Positions 13,200 to 27,500 of a DNA stretch of 64,000 nucleotides are shown here, in pieces; within the stretch, counting starts at the first letter, position 1; each line of letters starts with the position of its first letter. Both the position numbers and the translations under genes were made by a program. The DNA lies in assembly GCA_020064725.1 (NCBI GenBank), contig JAGTWJ010000001.1, positions 3,658,001 to 3,722,000 on the forward strand, in the 5' to 3' direction. The notes beneath the pieces are model-generated. The model was given only the letters and a program-made list of their open reading frames with translations. It made no database searches and had not been told where the DNA came from. This DNA is from Drechslerella dactyloides. Its lineage: Eukaryota; Ascomycota; Orbiliomycetes; Orbiliales; Orbiliaceae.

Positions 13200-16100
13200 C
13201 TAAGCAGCACCCACGCCACCCCAGCGAACAGTGTCGTACTCCCTTCTCATCCGGTTAAGGTCGCCGCCCTCAAGGAGATCTCCGTAGCGGCCCAAGTCTT
13301 CAGTAAAAGCCCGCACTGGAGATCCAAACTCCCCATCTCCGTGGTGGTGGTGATGGTGATGGTGGTGGGGATGGCCTCCAAACATGCGAGGCAAGAAGGC
13401 CCTTGTTAACTGAGGGAAGAAGCCGAAATCAGCACCTTCATGCAAATCCTCAGTCGAACCCTGAGGGCTCCAGTCAAGATTGTAAGTAGAATCGCGCTTG
13501 CGTCGGCGCTGTTCAGCCGACATATCGGACTGGGAGACCCGAAGGGTAGGACGAGCAAAGTCTGCTCGGCCCTGTGTGGGCTTGGGTGGGAGCTCTGGGA
13601 CCTCGTCGTCTTCGCTGTCGTCACTGCTGTCGCCGAAGACAAAGTCATCATCGAACGCAGCAGCGTAGGCATTTCGGAGCCTATCCAACGCGGCACCTTC
13701 CAGATGTCGGGTCCTCGAAAGCAGTCTCAGAACACCCTCACCGATCACCCCTGAGAACATTGGGGCCCACGCGCTCCGTACGTGTGGGCTACGTGCATCC
13801 GCATCCAGCTCTGCAAAGTCAGCAGCTAGCTGGCGAGCAGCTCGCTCATCGTCATTGGTTTGTCGGTCCCAACCCCAGGCGAGGTCGTCCACCAAGTTTC
13901 CGCGGGAGTTGAGACGCGGTGCAGGAGCATCATCTTCCTCAGGAGGGAAGTTGAACCAGGGACACTCGCAGGTCTTCCATTTGGCGCCACAGATCATGCA
14001 AAATTCTGCTGTACAGCGGCAAGTCATGTGGTTGCAGCCTCGTTCGAGCTCAACCATTGCACGGCAGCTGTAGCATCTCTGCCATCCTAGTTCTTTACCA
14101 AGCTCACGAACCTGGTTCAAGAACTCATCCTTCGGACACTCCTCAGTCCCATGCTCTTTAAGACCACAAAGTCCACATATCTTTAACTTGCAGCGAGGGC
14201 ATGTCCCAATTTCGATACCTTCAACGGTTGTAAAGTCTTTGGGTCTGATCCATTCGCCGCAATCTGTGGCCGGGCAGTATCGCCTATTGGTAGTGGTATA
14301 TTCTTGATACTTCTTGTTCCAAAGTATCTTCGTCTTGGTCGAGAGGAGCTTATCAACATGGCGCAGGGGAATATGTTGTGTTGGTTGGCAGCATCGAGGT
14401 GGCATATGCGCCGGATCGGTCAACGACAAATCGAAAAGACGGACTAGGCAATCATTGCAGAAGGCATGTCCACATTCTAGCTGGGCGGCTTCTGTTTCGG
14501 GTATATCGTCTGACAGGCAAGTGATGCACTCAACCCTACGATTGCGTAAAAGTCAGCGTCGTACCAACAAAAGAGCAGGGATCTTGATGTGGTCTTACAT
14601 TTTGGGAGGTTCGACTGGTGCGGCTGGCTCAGCTGGGACGCCAGCCTTAAGTTTCCGCGATACTCTGAGAATGTCGCCGAGTGAGGCATGCTTTTTCCGT
14701 CGCTTCTTCCGGTCTTCTGAAGGCTTCTCTTTGTTGGCAGCGGGTGCTTCGGGGGCAGGGGTGGGAAGGACCTCGGCGACGGGAGGCTCAGCTGGAGCGG
14801 GATCGGCGACTGGAGCAGGGTTGGCGCCATCGTCTAGACTTCTCTCTTGAGATTTCTTAGAAGGGCTATCATCAGGGGTCTTTGGCTTGTCTCTTGATCT
14901 TCGCTTTTCCCTCGGTTCCTTACTAGGAGAAGAACCTTCGGAATGTTTGTGGTGGTGACGGTGGCTCCGATGGTGACCTCCCTCCCGGTCTGCCTCATCA
15001 TTGTGGCGATGGTGGCGGTGCCGATGAGAGACATGAGCGGCATTAGGTTCGCTAGAGCGACGGTCCATGGGTGGCTTCTCGAGCTTTTCACTACCTTTCC
15101 TGCTTGAACGCGAACTTTTGGTCGAACTGTCACAGACAATATCAGTATGGTTAATTTAGATATTTATTATATACATGACAGTGTAGTAGTATGCAAAATA
15201 TAACAGCAATCAAGTATGAGTATGTCCGCATCAATAAGAAATCAGAAACACCTACTGCTTGTCGTCATCGCTGTTATCGGCATGAGTACTCCGCCCGCTT
15301 AGGCCAAGTAATCTTTTGAATCCGCCACTGCTAGAGGTGTGTGCTCTATGTAATGTGGGACGGACAGTTGGGTCGTCAATGTCGCCCACAGGTAGCTTGG
15401 CCCTAGCTTTCTTATCACGAACAGCAGATATGGGCCGCTCCTTAGAATTGTGCGACAATGATGATGCTTCGTCTTGATTGGAAGGCATCTCGGTTGGTAT
15501 GTTTGCTTGTGAGCAAACCTTGATTGGAGATTTTGGTGGTGGTGGTGACAACGCTGTCAGGATAGTGGAATTTCTACGAGAGTCTGACGATGCGGAAGAG
15601 TCACTGCTGCAGGTGCTAATGACAGAGAGAGGTCGATTCTTGCTGAATAGTCGATCCAGAAACTCGATATCCTCTCTCTTGGCCTGTGCCTCTTTCTCAG
15701 CAAGAATGCTCTCGTGCAAAGCTTGGAGGTAGGCAGCGTCTTCTTCTGCCTCTCTAGCTTTTCTCTCTTCTTCTATGCGAGTGCTTTCTTTGAGAGCAGC
15801 TTCGAGCTCAAGATCGATCCGTTCGCGGGCCAGGGCTTCGGCTGCTTCCTTGGAAGTGAAGATGGAAGCTGAAGTTAACGATGTGCCAGCGGAATCGCTG
15901 GGACCGGAGGAGTTATATAGAGAGTCCGAGTCGTCGGCGGAGTCGAGATCTTGCTCAAGAATGGGAGAGAAATGCTCGCACGTAGTATCAAGAGATACCA
16001 ATGAAGGTTTCTTGACGTGGCACCGGGTCGAGTCGGGGAGTTGCGTCTGCCGAATGGTCGACAAACTAGCAGGCGGTTCTTGAGAATTTGATTTGGGTGG

Positions 16101-16979
16101 AGGCGCTGGAGCTAGTGAACCCCTGCGATGAATGCGCTTTTCCACGAATTCTGGAACAGGAATGCCCGCAGAAGTATTGAAGTAGAGAATTGATTCCTGG
16201 ATGGCTTGGAACAGCGGTTTTCCGTCCCCGGGCGCCTCTGTGTCAGAGGAGTCGCAGGATTCAGTGTCGTCAGAGTATTCGGGGGATTCGTCCACGTAGT
16301 TGAGGCGAAACCTCTCCGAAAGCAGGGGATTATACCAGCCAGACCCGCTGCCAGTATCCTCTGGTAGAAAGCGATGTGAGGTTTTAGAGCCGCGTTTGGT
16401 CGACGAGCTCGAGGTGGTGATGTTGTGTGTGGCGGTGGTGGTGGCGGACTTGGAGTTGTAGCCTGAAAGCGTTGCAGAACGAGCTGGTCTGGTGGCACAA
16501 GAGCTTGTCCTCGACCTTGTCCCAGGAACACCAGCGGCGGTATCACCAGACACAGCAGCAGGAGCAGCACACCGCGAGACGGGACTACAGCACGAAAGCG
16601 GACGAGACGAAGCAGCGCGATATTGAGAACGACGATAGCCAGCCGCTACAGGAGCTGTGCAGACGTATGAAGGAAGGTCGTCAGGAGACGAGGAATTGCT
16701 CCGGCTCAGACCTTCGTCGACCTCAACTTCGTCGGTGAGGAAGAAAGGCGATGACGAGGCAAAAACAGATGAACAGGACAAAGAAGAAGCGCAGGAATAA
16801 CGAAAAGAATTCGGAGAACGGGACGAAGGAGAAGAAGTAGTAGAACCAGATACAGGAAGGGCAGAAGATGCGGTGCTCGACGATATTAATAAGGAAGCCT
16901 GCGATAACCGTTGACGTTGAGCTCTCTGCTTAGCAACAGCACTCGCTGTGCTTGCAGGGGGCTGAATCACCTCCATCAT
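13200..16979 (-). CDS. RING-IBR-RING (RBR) E3 ubiquitin ligase with UIM-like motifs, 1195 aa
   Basis: Exons (minus strand) are 16979-15256, 15126-14599 and 14535-13200, with introns of 129 and 63 bases that keep phase. The first ATG of the open frame is at 16979; the frame is open further upstream without an ATG. The N-terminal half is Ser/Thr-rich with three UIM-like motifs near residues 256-264 (LFQAIQESI), 390-404 (LEAALKES core) and 415-427 (YLQALHES core). A His/Arg-rich linker follows (about 606-640). RING1 begins at C754 (C754, C757, C772, H774, C777, C780), then an IBR, then RING2 with the GCNHM motif whose Cys, near residue 918, is the thioester-forming residue of RBR ligases. A nine-His run lies at about 1141-1149. 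By family it moves ubiquitin from an E2 through its own Cys to substrate. The substrate is unknown. Confidence 0.88.
13336..13374. repeat. Trinucleotide repeat coding for poly-histidine
   Basis: A run of tgg/tga triplets on the + strand reads on the minus strand as nine consecutive His codons (CAC/CAT) near the C-terminus of the RBR ligase. The mix of the two His codons suggests selection on the peptide or an old expansion rather than a fresh pure repeat. Confidence 0.8.
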
Positions 16980-18540
16980 GGCACCGACCAGCACTTTCCA
17001 GCCAGAAGGCTTAGCTGCTCCAACGTGACAGCCAATCACGCCCTCGCCAACTCCTGCCGCCTTGGGCGTGCTCCTACCTGTCTCGAAGCGTGGGGATCAT
17101 TAGCATGCACATGTGTGCCCGCCCAGACACACAGGCGGGATTTCGGATGCAGCTTACTTACAAGTTAGGAACCTTCCGTTGCAACCAATGCAGACGCAGT
17201 CTCTGCGTCCACGTCGCCGTAGCAGTCTGCGGAACTCTTCGCCTGTGCAAACAGCCCGGTCGGATTACAGCACACCAGAACTGTGCTCCGGTTGTCCCTG
17301 CTGCCTGCCTCTTAGGAGTCTCCCAGATGTCTCGCCCTGGAATGTGATAGTCCCAAAGACGTTCCGTATCCCTTCCCGTCAACAAGCCGGAGTCATATTA
17401 CTCAGCTGTTGAGCCGGAATGGACGTTAACGAGTAATTTGGTCCTAGGGTCGATATCTTCTCATGCGATGCGCATTAGCGTCAAGTACAGTGAGTTGTCA
17501 AGCAATGGACAACGTCGAGGTTAATTAACTCTCAAGTTATAGCTATCCCGCTATCTGCAAGAGCGGACAGCCACTGTGGAGTGATTTTTTTCCTGGAAGG
17601 CAAAATCGCCAATTCCGGGGTTCTCGCTACTCTGGCCGGCCACGGAGATTCGAACGAGGCCCGAGTACTCTGGTGTACCGACCAGGCTAGCGGCGGGTTT
17701 ATGTGACCCAAGAAACGCAAATTTGCGATCCACCCAAGACAAATCTCGATCAGGCCGTGCGCACCAGCCTGCTGCAGTGCACTCGGGTTCTCTCGCCTGT
17801 CGAGCCACAAAATGGGTGTGCTGTAGCTTTGAAAGGACTCCCCAATCGTGTCACCGCGAACACGTTGCCCTTGCTCTCGACAGCCAGTGATTTTGCTCGC
17901 TCGGGTCGATATCGATTTGGTCAAGCAGGCAGATGCAGAAGAACCAATTGGAAAGTATGCGTCAAACAGTGCAAACAGATGAAAGAGTGACGTAAAGATG
18001 CAAAGAATTGTTGACAAAGGAAACAGATGGATGAGGCAAGGAGTCGTACAGTTCCCTACTGATCCAGATATATAAGAATGAAAGTGCCTTCGAATGATCA
18101 CTGCAGCAAAGAGATCACGTAGCCGGGGGGAGATATACGGAACTGGGAGGATGTCGAATCCTGGCTGAGGCGTTTGCTTGTGTTGTCGGTCCGGTTATGT
18201 CGAGCAGGCAAAATGTCGAGACGAGAGTTAAACCACAAATGAAGAGTCGTCGACGGGTGAAAGGAACGAATCAGCGAAGCAGACGAAAGATATTTAAGGG
18301 TCCTGCTCGCGGGAGGATAGCGAAGAAATTGGCTGTGAGGGAGAAGAAATATTGACCTTCGTTTGCGGGGAGATATTTACACTTATATCATACGATGAAA
18401 GAAGGAAAAGGCAAGGGCCAGGGTCGCACTATTATTGAATTCGAAGGAGGTTCATCCACCCCAAATTACACCTAGAGGAGGTCAATGCAATACCAGCGCT
18501 CAAAAAAAAACATCACTCGGACCACGATCTATAGCACAGC
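16980..18540. other. 5' flank of the RBR ligase gene
   Basis: This upstream region of the minus-strand RBR gene presumably contains its promoter. A 189-codon minus-strand frame at 17532-18101 shows no family resemblance or codon structure and is not called. I could not place a convincing TATA element. Confidence 0.4.
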
Positions 18541-21500
18541 CCAGGTGCACCCTTAGCTGAAATGCAGGTCATTGAAGACCGAGACCAGGGGGTGCACGGC
18601 GTTGGCTATGACCATTACTCCTCACTTCTCAACTTTTCCATGCAAGGCACAAATATCACCCGCGTCAGAGCAAAATACTTCGTTATCAGCTCGATTGCTT
18701 GCTGCATACCAGGCAGGCCTCTATCCCATCGGCACGGCACCTGCATACCTCAGTGAACGAAAGGATACCCAAGATGTCGATCACACGAATACGGCGATAC
18801 CCACCTTAGAACCTAATAGCAACTTCTTGACAGATACCGTATCCTCAGTGCCGCTTCCTTGGTCACATCGCCCGATATTATAGCGATATGGTTAGCTTCC
18901 TAAGGCTCCGCTCGCAGGCGCTTCATTGAGCTGGCACTATGCAACAGTTAGTCTAATCTATCTCGATCGACGGTCTTGCATTTCTCATATCGTTATGACC
19001 CAAGGAAAGGAAATTTTGCTCACGCAGCCACAGGTCCTTGTTAAAATCTCAAGAACCCAAACATCTGTGCTGCAAACGACGAAGGCAAAGACATCTCCAA
19101 CAATCTTGACGCCTAGGTTGGCTTCCCGCACGGACCGGGGCATCGGGCATCGAGCGCTAGTGGATTGCTCGCGCCCTGGGTTCATCGACAGTCTGCTTGG
19201 AATTCCGTGGCGGCCGACAAACCCTTTCCAGGGTGGTGGCGCTTCCAACCATCGAAGCTCTAGCCTCTGACGCAGCCATACATATTCCCTCGTACCTGCA
19301 TTTCCCGTTGCACAGCACTCACGGCAGATCCGATATACCAATTCCACACATTCCAGCAAGATAATCTTGATTCCAGTGGACGTTTGAGGCTGCGGCAACC
19401 ACTCAAGCGAAACAATAAAACTAACAGAGGGTATGTCCGATGGACAACGGACTGAGTCGACAATATTGCATTGAAATATTAACGTATTCGTAGCTATCTG
19501 GCCCGTGTTCACTACGTGTTAGTTATCCTTGACACAGTACTGAAGCCCTATATGGTTCCAGTTGCGAACGGGCAGGATATGCTGGCTCCACCAACCAGAA
19601 GTTTGTCGATCAAGCCTGGAACTGGAAGGCTGCCAGCATTTCGGGTGCCCGCTTGCCCCGCCGCTAACGTTCCTTGCGTCGAGAATTCTAGTTTCATCGG
19701 CCTGTTTTTTATTCCTTTACGCAGTTGTTTTCCAACTTTTTGGTTTTCCCCTCTCTCGAAATCCGGCTGGCCGTTCTTGTCTCCTGGGACCATCCAAACT
19801 AATATTTCGACCAGCGACGCGCATCTCCTGCCTTGGCATATACGAGGATGGAAGTTTTTCGTGTTGGAACGACGCAAGGGCGTCAGATTGCAGCTCGCCG
19901 GACGTAGAGCTCAGCCGTGCAAGCGGGACAGCTGATGACATGGCGGTGTCTGTCCAAGTATCGCAAACAGCCGACAGAAACAGAAAGTGCCAGCCGAACG
20001 TCAGGTTTGTATCTCGGTTTGCTTTGCGAGATGCCGCCTGAGAAAACATCCCGAATGATTTAAATGAAAACAGGACTCAACACGCGACTGCGGTATGTCT
20101 CAGAATATGGAGGTTTCGGGCAAGTCTTAGGCCGGCTTTCAATTTTTCTTGACAGGAAACAACCATTCTCGAAGTTCATTCTCTGGTACCGAACCGAGGG
20201 TCGCAGTGGAAAATTTTCTGATAGGCAGCTCCAGTTTCTTGAGTCTACTCGGCGTCACCAGCCGGTTCTGTTAAACAGGAATACCTTCCGGCTACCCCGG
20301 CGAGAGTTTCGACTTCCCGCCCTACCAGAATAGTAGCAAAATTACCCGAGTCCAGCAATCGAGGGGCCGAGATCTCCTTGCGTAGCTGACTTATCCTAAA
20401 TAAGGTAATATGTAGCAATCTCGCCAACATGTCGTCTTCAGGTCTGCTCCTGTGCTTGCATACGCATATGTGACGAATTATACGGATTGGCCATCTAAAC
20501 GGCCCACTATCATCCAGCTTGGTAGGATTCTACTTATTCAAGCCGCAAGGCGAGTGCTTGCCTTCGATTCAGCCGTCACGGCTGAAGTTGAATACATAAG
20601 CAAGCAAGGGCTCGAAATGTCTGCTGATATGATAATTTATATGCAAGGGAATTGCACTCGAGGGAACCGCGTGGTGATCGGCAATGTACGTGATATCCAA
20701 TGGCGGGTCAGAATGATAAACCACGTCAATAAGATAAGTATTCGCTCGCGTGATATTAGAGCGGCATCTTGCGTAAACGGTTATTACAAAGCGAGGGGCA
20801 CGTTTTTTCAAACGCGTTCGGTATAGTGATTTCATGCATGCAATGGGTTTATCAGGAAAGATATTCGACGCGTTCCATGAAGTTCTCGGCAAGCGGAAGA
20901 AGTTATTGGCCGTTTGATTTCTCTTACACGCCGCTTGGGGGCCTCTAATCCCTCCGAACGCTCGTACGTAATTGTGAGTGTTTAACTTAGGTATTTCGCG
21001 TCGCCGGAGATAGAAATTGGTTCGAAAATATACGTCTTATCAGGCCGCCGGCCGCTTGGTGGATGTAGTGTGCTCTGTACGAGCTCGCCTGTGACCTAAT
21101 TCGCTTGTGAAATTGATAGCTTTGGACCAGAGTTGGGTCAATCTGGCACAGAGCACTCAGAGAGATCGTCACTGCACCATACGCCACACATGCGCTGAAA
21201 CAAGCCCGCAGCAAAGTACGTATCTTCACAAAGTGCAACTGTGACTTTAGAGACAGAGCTGCGGAGCAGATATCACGGAGCAGGATGAATTTCACGTGTC
21301 TTGCTTCACGTGCGAAATCATACACCGTCAACAATGTCTGGAAATCCGCGGATGAGTTCTGGCATCGAGGCTAGGATGAGTTGCCGTATTTTAGCCAATG
21401 AAACATGCAGAGTCAGCCCACGAGTTCAGTTATGGGGCTAGATCGATGCAACGAGAATATTACGCGATGGCCAAGCTGCGCCTGCATTCGAGATCTAAAC

Positions 21501-24500
21501 GTTTAGCATATATTACCCAAGCCAGCCTGTCTTTGCTAGGTCGACGCGTACTATAAACGCAATTTATAAAATAGACGAACGCCATTGACAAGTGTAGTAA
21601 TTCGTCCCGGATAGCATCTATTGTAAGTTCGGTAATAGGGTCAAAGCTTCCCTAGATCTATCCGACAGACGCAAGAGATGTGGTACAATGATCAAAAAGA
21701 GGACGATTACGTGGGATCGTTTGCAATTTTGAGACCTATTCCCTCGGCTCGAGATTCTAAAAGCAGAATGGCATCCCTCCCTGTATGTCAACTGGCCGGC
21801 AAAAAGGCGAATTTTGAGCGGGCATGCCCGTGAGATCTCAAGACATCGACGGATGCATCAACGTCTTACCAACTCGGTCAGCCATGTCGCAAAATTGTCC
21901 TGGCATAGACACATAGAAACAACACAACCAATCTCTTCATCCGGATATCCAACATCTAGCTCGATCATACGGAAATAGAACACTCGGATATCCGGATGTC
22001 CCGACCAATCCTACGATTGCAAGGTAAAATGTGATCTCGACCAAGTCGAGAGTGTTCTAGGTTGCTTGTTGCTTCTCTTCAGATGGATCATCGTAACAAT
22101 GATCACTTTGGACTTCTTGAGCCATGGGATCATATGAATAATCTAAATCATATTAGGGTTAGCTTTTATATAATAGATATTGGTGACAGGCGTCTAATTA
22201 CCAACAAATTACGAATACAGGTCTGGTTGAGTATATCTCGGCCGTTCACGTATCATGAAATCTTCGATCTCACTTCTGGTCAGTCCAAGTCCGGACCAGG
22301 TATTGGCCTCGCTGTTCCACGTCAAGCTATCTTAATTCCGCTGATCACATGAGGCGTGTAAATCACCCGCTACCTTCAGGTTGACAGCTAAATCTCGGAT
22401 GAACGGAGATCTGTAGAGACGTTGTGTATGTTACGTAAAATTTGTGGAGATTTTATCAATATCCCAAGGCGAAACGTGATTGTTGACTGTACAGCCGCTC
22501 CGCCAAGTCAATAGAAATGAATGCGTAATGAGATAATATTTCCGCTTGAGCCTTGCCTCTTGAATCTTTGGTATTCGTCATCGATTCCTTCGTGTCATAG
22601 TAGGCAGCTGTGCCCGCGTATTGTCGCGCATAAGAAGTATATATGCATACGAAGTTTCAGCCTGCCACACCGCCACAGTCCGCCACATATGTGAATTAAA
22701 TCCCCGGCTGCCTTGAAGTCTCTTAGAGATGTAATTTATTGACTGGTGTCCCAGTGTAGCCTAATCTTCCGCCTAAATTATTAATTTCCATTTTGTGCAG
22801 CTTTCTTAATCACTTACCTATAACAACCGTCATGCGTTGCAAGATCTCATTGCCTTGTGTCGACCGAAAGGCTGACTTGATATGTAAAATATGTGACAAG
22901 ATCCAAGGTTACCTGATGATGGGTGTGTTCGATCTGCATAACTAGTTTACTGATTGTACTAATTTCATGTACGGTTGAGGCGATAGAGGAGGCAATACCA
23001 GCAGACGTGAGTAGTCATGAGTTCATGATATATCGATATCAATTCAACTTGCAACATCCTGAAAATATCGGTATCCGAGCTGTGACACCGCGACCATCAC
23101 ATGGTCCTCTTCAACCATGCATATATGCCGGAATAGAGACATGAGGTGATCTTTTGATATGGACAGAACAGTAGATTTTATTTCGAGATATGCTCTACTA
23201 TGTTTGAATTCACAGACCGATTTCTTCAGCATCACTCGTTGGCATTCGCGTCAATTCGCAAATCGTCTTATGAATATCGGTCATTAACTTTATCCAAGAG
23301 TACCCTCGAAGGTTTCAATAAAAGATAGAGAGTGCAAGATGATAGATTTGTAGAGAAAGCGCTGTTGGATTCCACCATAAGATCGCGTTCATGGGACGTA
23401 TCGCTACCTAAATTAATTTTGCACGATGCAGATACATAGACGTATGATCAGTCAATTTCATGATCTTTAAGCCTATATATTTAATTCATGACTCTACAAG
23501 TAAGGCCTTCTCGCTCTAGTCCGTACCTCTGCATTTGATTTCCAACTAGAGCAAGAAGTTCTCTGGTATGGTCATGAAAATGAGCGGTCGTGGCATGCTC
23601 GAACATTCCCATATGGCCATGCTGCATCGATGCACGATACCAATAGCACGCATATATATCAAAGATCATCCTTTAGCTGCTGACGCTTACTGAGTCTATA
23701 CATACCAGATCCAAGACCGATACATCGGGAATATATCTCACCATGCCCGGCCAGCTTGTGTCTTGCATCTGAATTTGTCGATAGCTAGCACACCATCTAC
23801 CCTCATCTCGTCCGCCGAACGACAGACTCAAGCACCGTAGCTTCATCTCGTCTTATACCAGGACTGCATACATACTATCGAGGCTTGAATAGAATCAAGT
23901 AATGCATAAATCTCTTGAAAACAAGCGTATCAACGCCTTGTACGATGGCTATCAGGCTATTCCCCGATATCGACAATCTTAGGCCAACTGGACCCATATA
24001 TGTCTAGTATACACGGGGGAGGAAGAATGGTAGCTAGGAGGCGTAGATACTATCATATATTTCCTCATAGGGGTGTACATACGTACGTACGTACATAGTA
24101 ACTTTAAGGAGAATAATAGATATAGATACGTGGAAACGTGCATCTAAAGCGTGCGAATTCTGAGACGCGACGATTAATACTAATTTGAACTTACTCTGAG
24201 CCAGATAACAATACTCCGCCCTTGTCTCATAAGCCAAACTGCGACAGACTTTGCCCGGCGAACGCAAGTATCATATCTAGAATTAAATTTGCGAGTTCCT
24301 ACTGCATGCTAAACCCAGATCTATTCGACCATATATCATTGGGCCAAGGATCGAGTTAGAACGTGTGGCCAGTCGGATGTCTCGCGAGCCAGATTGCCGT
24401 ACTTTAACCTTCACAGTTTGGTTTACGAGACAAGCCAGTAGGCATCTATCACAAGAGATTTAGATTTCGTACCATAGTACAAAATATGGTTAGTCAAGAT

Positions 24501-27500
24501 CGCTCTTTGATACCCATCTGACATCCTACCATCGATCCCTCAGTTTTGATTGATCGGTATTATAAGCCCACTAGATGACACTAAGTTCCGAACTCCCTGC
24601 TCGTACACACTTGGATGAGAACTTAAGCCCTCGTCCACGACGTACTGATATTCTACTACCATGTCTTTATTTCCCAGATATCAATATATCACGAAATATG
24701 AAGTCTCATAGCGCTCATTACCACGCTAAAACATCTTATTTGCAATTTACTGGCGATTGCATAAGATATGTAGGTTAACCATTTTATAACAACGTATAGA
24801 TGTCGAGAAAATTGACAACACCATTCTTTGCAACGGCTGTTCCAGTAATGCAAATTCCGGCAGAGATACCAAGATACATAGCCTCGTCAACTATAAGGCT
24901 ATTTGGAGCCTCATTCTCGTTCAAGACCAATATCGCCTGTAACATCGTCGACACGATCTGCGTCGGCGTAGTGGCAATCCTCATATTTTTATCTACATAA
25001 TTGAGGTTAATCCCTAGACGTATGCCTTGTAATTGTCAATTTTAGTGGTCAGCGTAACCACCTCCCACCGGAATCGATTTTTTAATCTTGAAGAGCCTAG
25101 GCTGATACGGCATGGGGGAATGCGTATCTTTTGCGAAGTGTATAATCCATATTTTAGGCATCGAAAAAGCCTTGAAACGGCGAAAAAGTGCGGTTGGTAT
25201 GTTTATATATATATATATCGCCCAGCCTAGTATAGAACTATACGGGATATCTTTAGAAACATCAATAGATAACTTGCTAGATCAACAACGGAGTAGATCG
25301 GTATCCCAGGCACCTGTGCTTATATACTATGCTATAAGTGCTGCGTTTTGAGAACGGGCCAAAATACACGCTTTGACAATATTGTGAATCCAATACCGTG
25401 TTGATAGCGGCGTCTTATTACCCTCTATACACAGTTCAAATTTATGATACGGTGACATAATCGTATCATCGAAAGCAACCTCGGGGTGTAAGCTGTTTGA
25501 TCGTTGTAACATTGATGGAAAATCCATTTTATCATAAGCGCAATATGAGACAGTAGGTTTAGGCAATCTGGACAAATATTTTCATTAAATGGGTTTTCGG
25601 TTGAGTAACATTGCCACAATCTACGTCGGTGCCGATTCGATTGTTGTATTGACTTTACGCCTAGGATGTATGTTTCCCGCCTATAACGCTTCCTTACGCG
25701 AGTTTCGTTCTGGCAACTGTTTCTGCCGGATGGCCGTACGGCCCCTATTACATTGCCAAGATTGTGGCAGGTACTAATGACAGACTGTCAGAGACCACCC
25801 ATCCCTTTATTTAGCCTCGGGTCTACCCTTCATTGATCTAATAGGTGTCCGAATGGCACGGTCAATGAGTTTACCCCTGAATAAATATTCTTATCTAGTC
25901 TGGTCAAATATGGACCGAGAGATAATCTAGCCGAACTGTGGCCTGATATGCGAAATGGTATCCATGTTGCGGACTGAAGGAAGCATTGGTCAGCTAGCCG
26001 TAGTCGAAGGAAGCACATGCAGATAGCATGCAGCGTTTAGGTGCAAGCATATTCCACGCCTGTCTCTGTCTGACATATCAGTTGGATTTAGATTAACTGG
26101 ATTGACCCCTCCTTGACACGCGGCTGCCGCGTGCTGCGGGCCCTGGTGATGAACTGCTAGCGAATTCAATCGTTGTGCTCCTGTAGACGGCGTGTCCAAG
26201 GTTCTGTGTTGCCAACAATTGCTGTTTTGGTCACATTCCCGAAAAGTACGGTTGCACAGACTCGATCCGTATGATCCAATCTCGAAGCGCCTCAGGATTC
26301 GGTTCAATTATGTCGGAGGTACGTACACTGGGAAGTCTAATCGACTCGAGTCCTATCGGCTGGCCGATTTCTAGAAATTGAGGCAACATGGTTCACCCAT
26401 GGACTTAAGAGCATCCAGTGGTAGCTGTAGAGCTCAGCTGATCTTGATACTCTTGTCATCAGGAACCGCCAGGCCAGGAATTGAGTCGGAACCAAAATCG
26501 CAATATTTCAGTGCATGATGCAGGCAGTTGGTTTCAAACTATTTGTTGGACTCGTGTTGCATCCTTTTCTTTCATAAATTATGCGTCCACGCGAGTAGAC
26601 GAACAATCGGCTGATAAGTACCGACATGTCACCGCTGTCAGGCTCCAACCGATATCACATACATTTATACCCTGTATGGGTTTAGTTCTCCAGGCACCAC
26701 CCCTAGACGACTGCATTTGACTTCGGAATCGATGATATACATGGTAAGCAATCGGTCTGATCGATTCTCGCAATTTCCAACTATGCAGATATCCAGGCTC
26801 CCATGTAGATGCACAATCATTTGTGAACTCTTTCACAACATCCGACCCAAACGGGACTGCCTATGCATGCAGCCCCGTTCAATCTCAATCGCCTAGAGTT
26901 CAAGGCTCGTATTTTTTTGTGCTCCCCGCATGCATATATGCATCTAAATGCCGTTGATACTATCCGCTGGCTCAGAAACATGCTAGTTACGTCTATCTGC
27001 GTCTTTCCGAGAGTTGCATTGCATCCCAGAGCAAATCAGGCCGCAGACCGGGACCCCACATCGCGATATCGTAGTCTCGGGCCCACATCGTGATGCAGCG
27101 AAATGGTGGTCTCGGCTGTCGTCCCCTGCACCAACGGCTCCAAATACGCATCCAATTAGTAATTGCTCGACCGTCGACGCGAGTCAAGAACAAGGAAAAT
27201 AGCCATCAACTCTACTCTGGCGAAGAGGCTCGGACTACTTGGTTCAGTTGATCGTCAAGAGCATTCCATGGTTAGGCGAAGTTTCGATGCCATTGGTGCT
27301 TTCCAGAATATAGCCGGGAATAGTCGACCGGGTCGCCTAATATGAGGTCATTTTACTGCTATATGTCTCAACCCGAAAATAATTTTAAGCCGATTGCGAA
27401 TTCATAGACGTCGGTGTCGCGCATGTTCTCATTTGAGCGTCGCGCGCCGAAGACTCGACTCTGGTTTTGAGTGAACGACGTTTGCGAGGCTAATTTGATC

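Noticed and set aside
17640..17700. tRNA-like B-box string (GATTCGAAC) on the minus strand
   Set aside because: The flanking bases do not pair into a T-arm and no acceptor or anticodon stem could be built.
17532..18101. 189-codon minus-strand open frame upstream of the RBR ligase gene
   Set aside because: No family resemblance and no splice-consistent partner exons. It lies in the likely promoter of the RBR gene.
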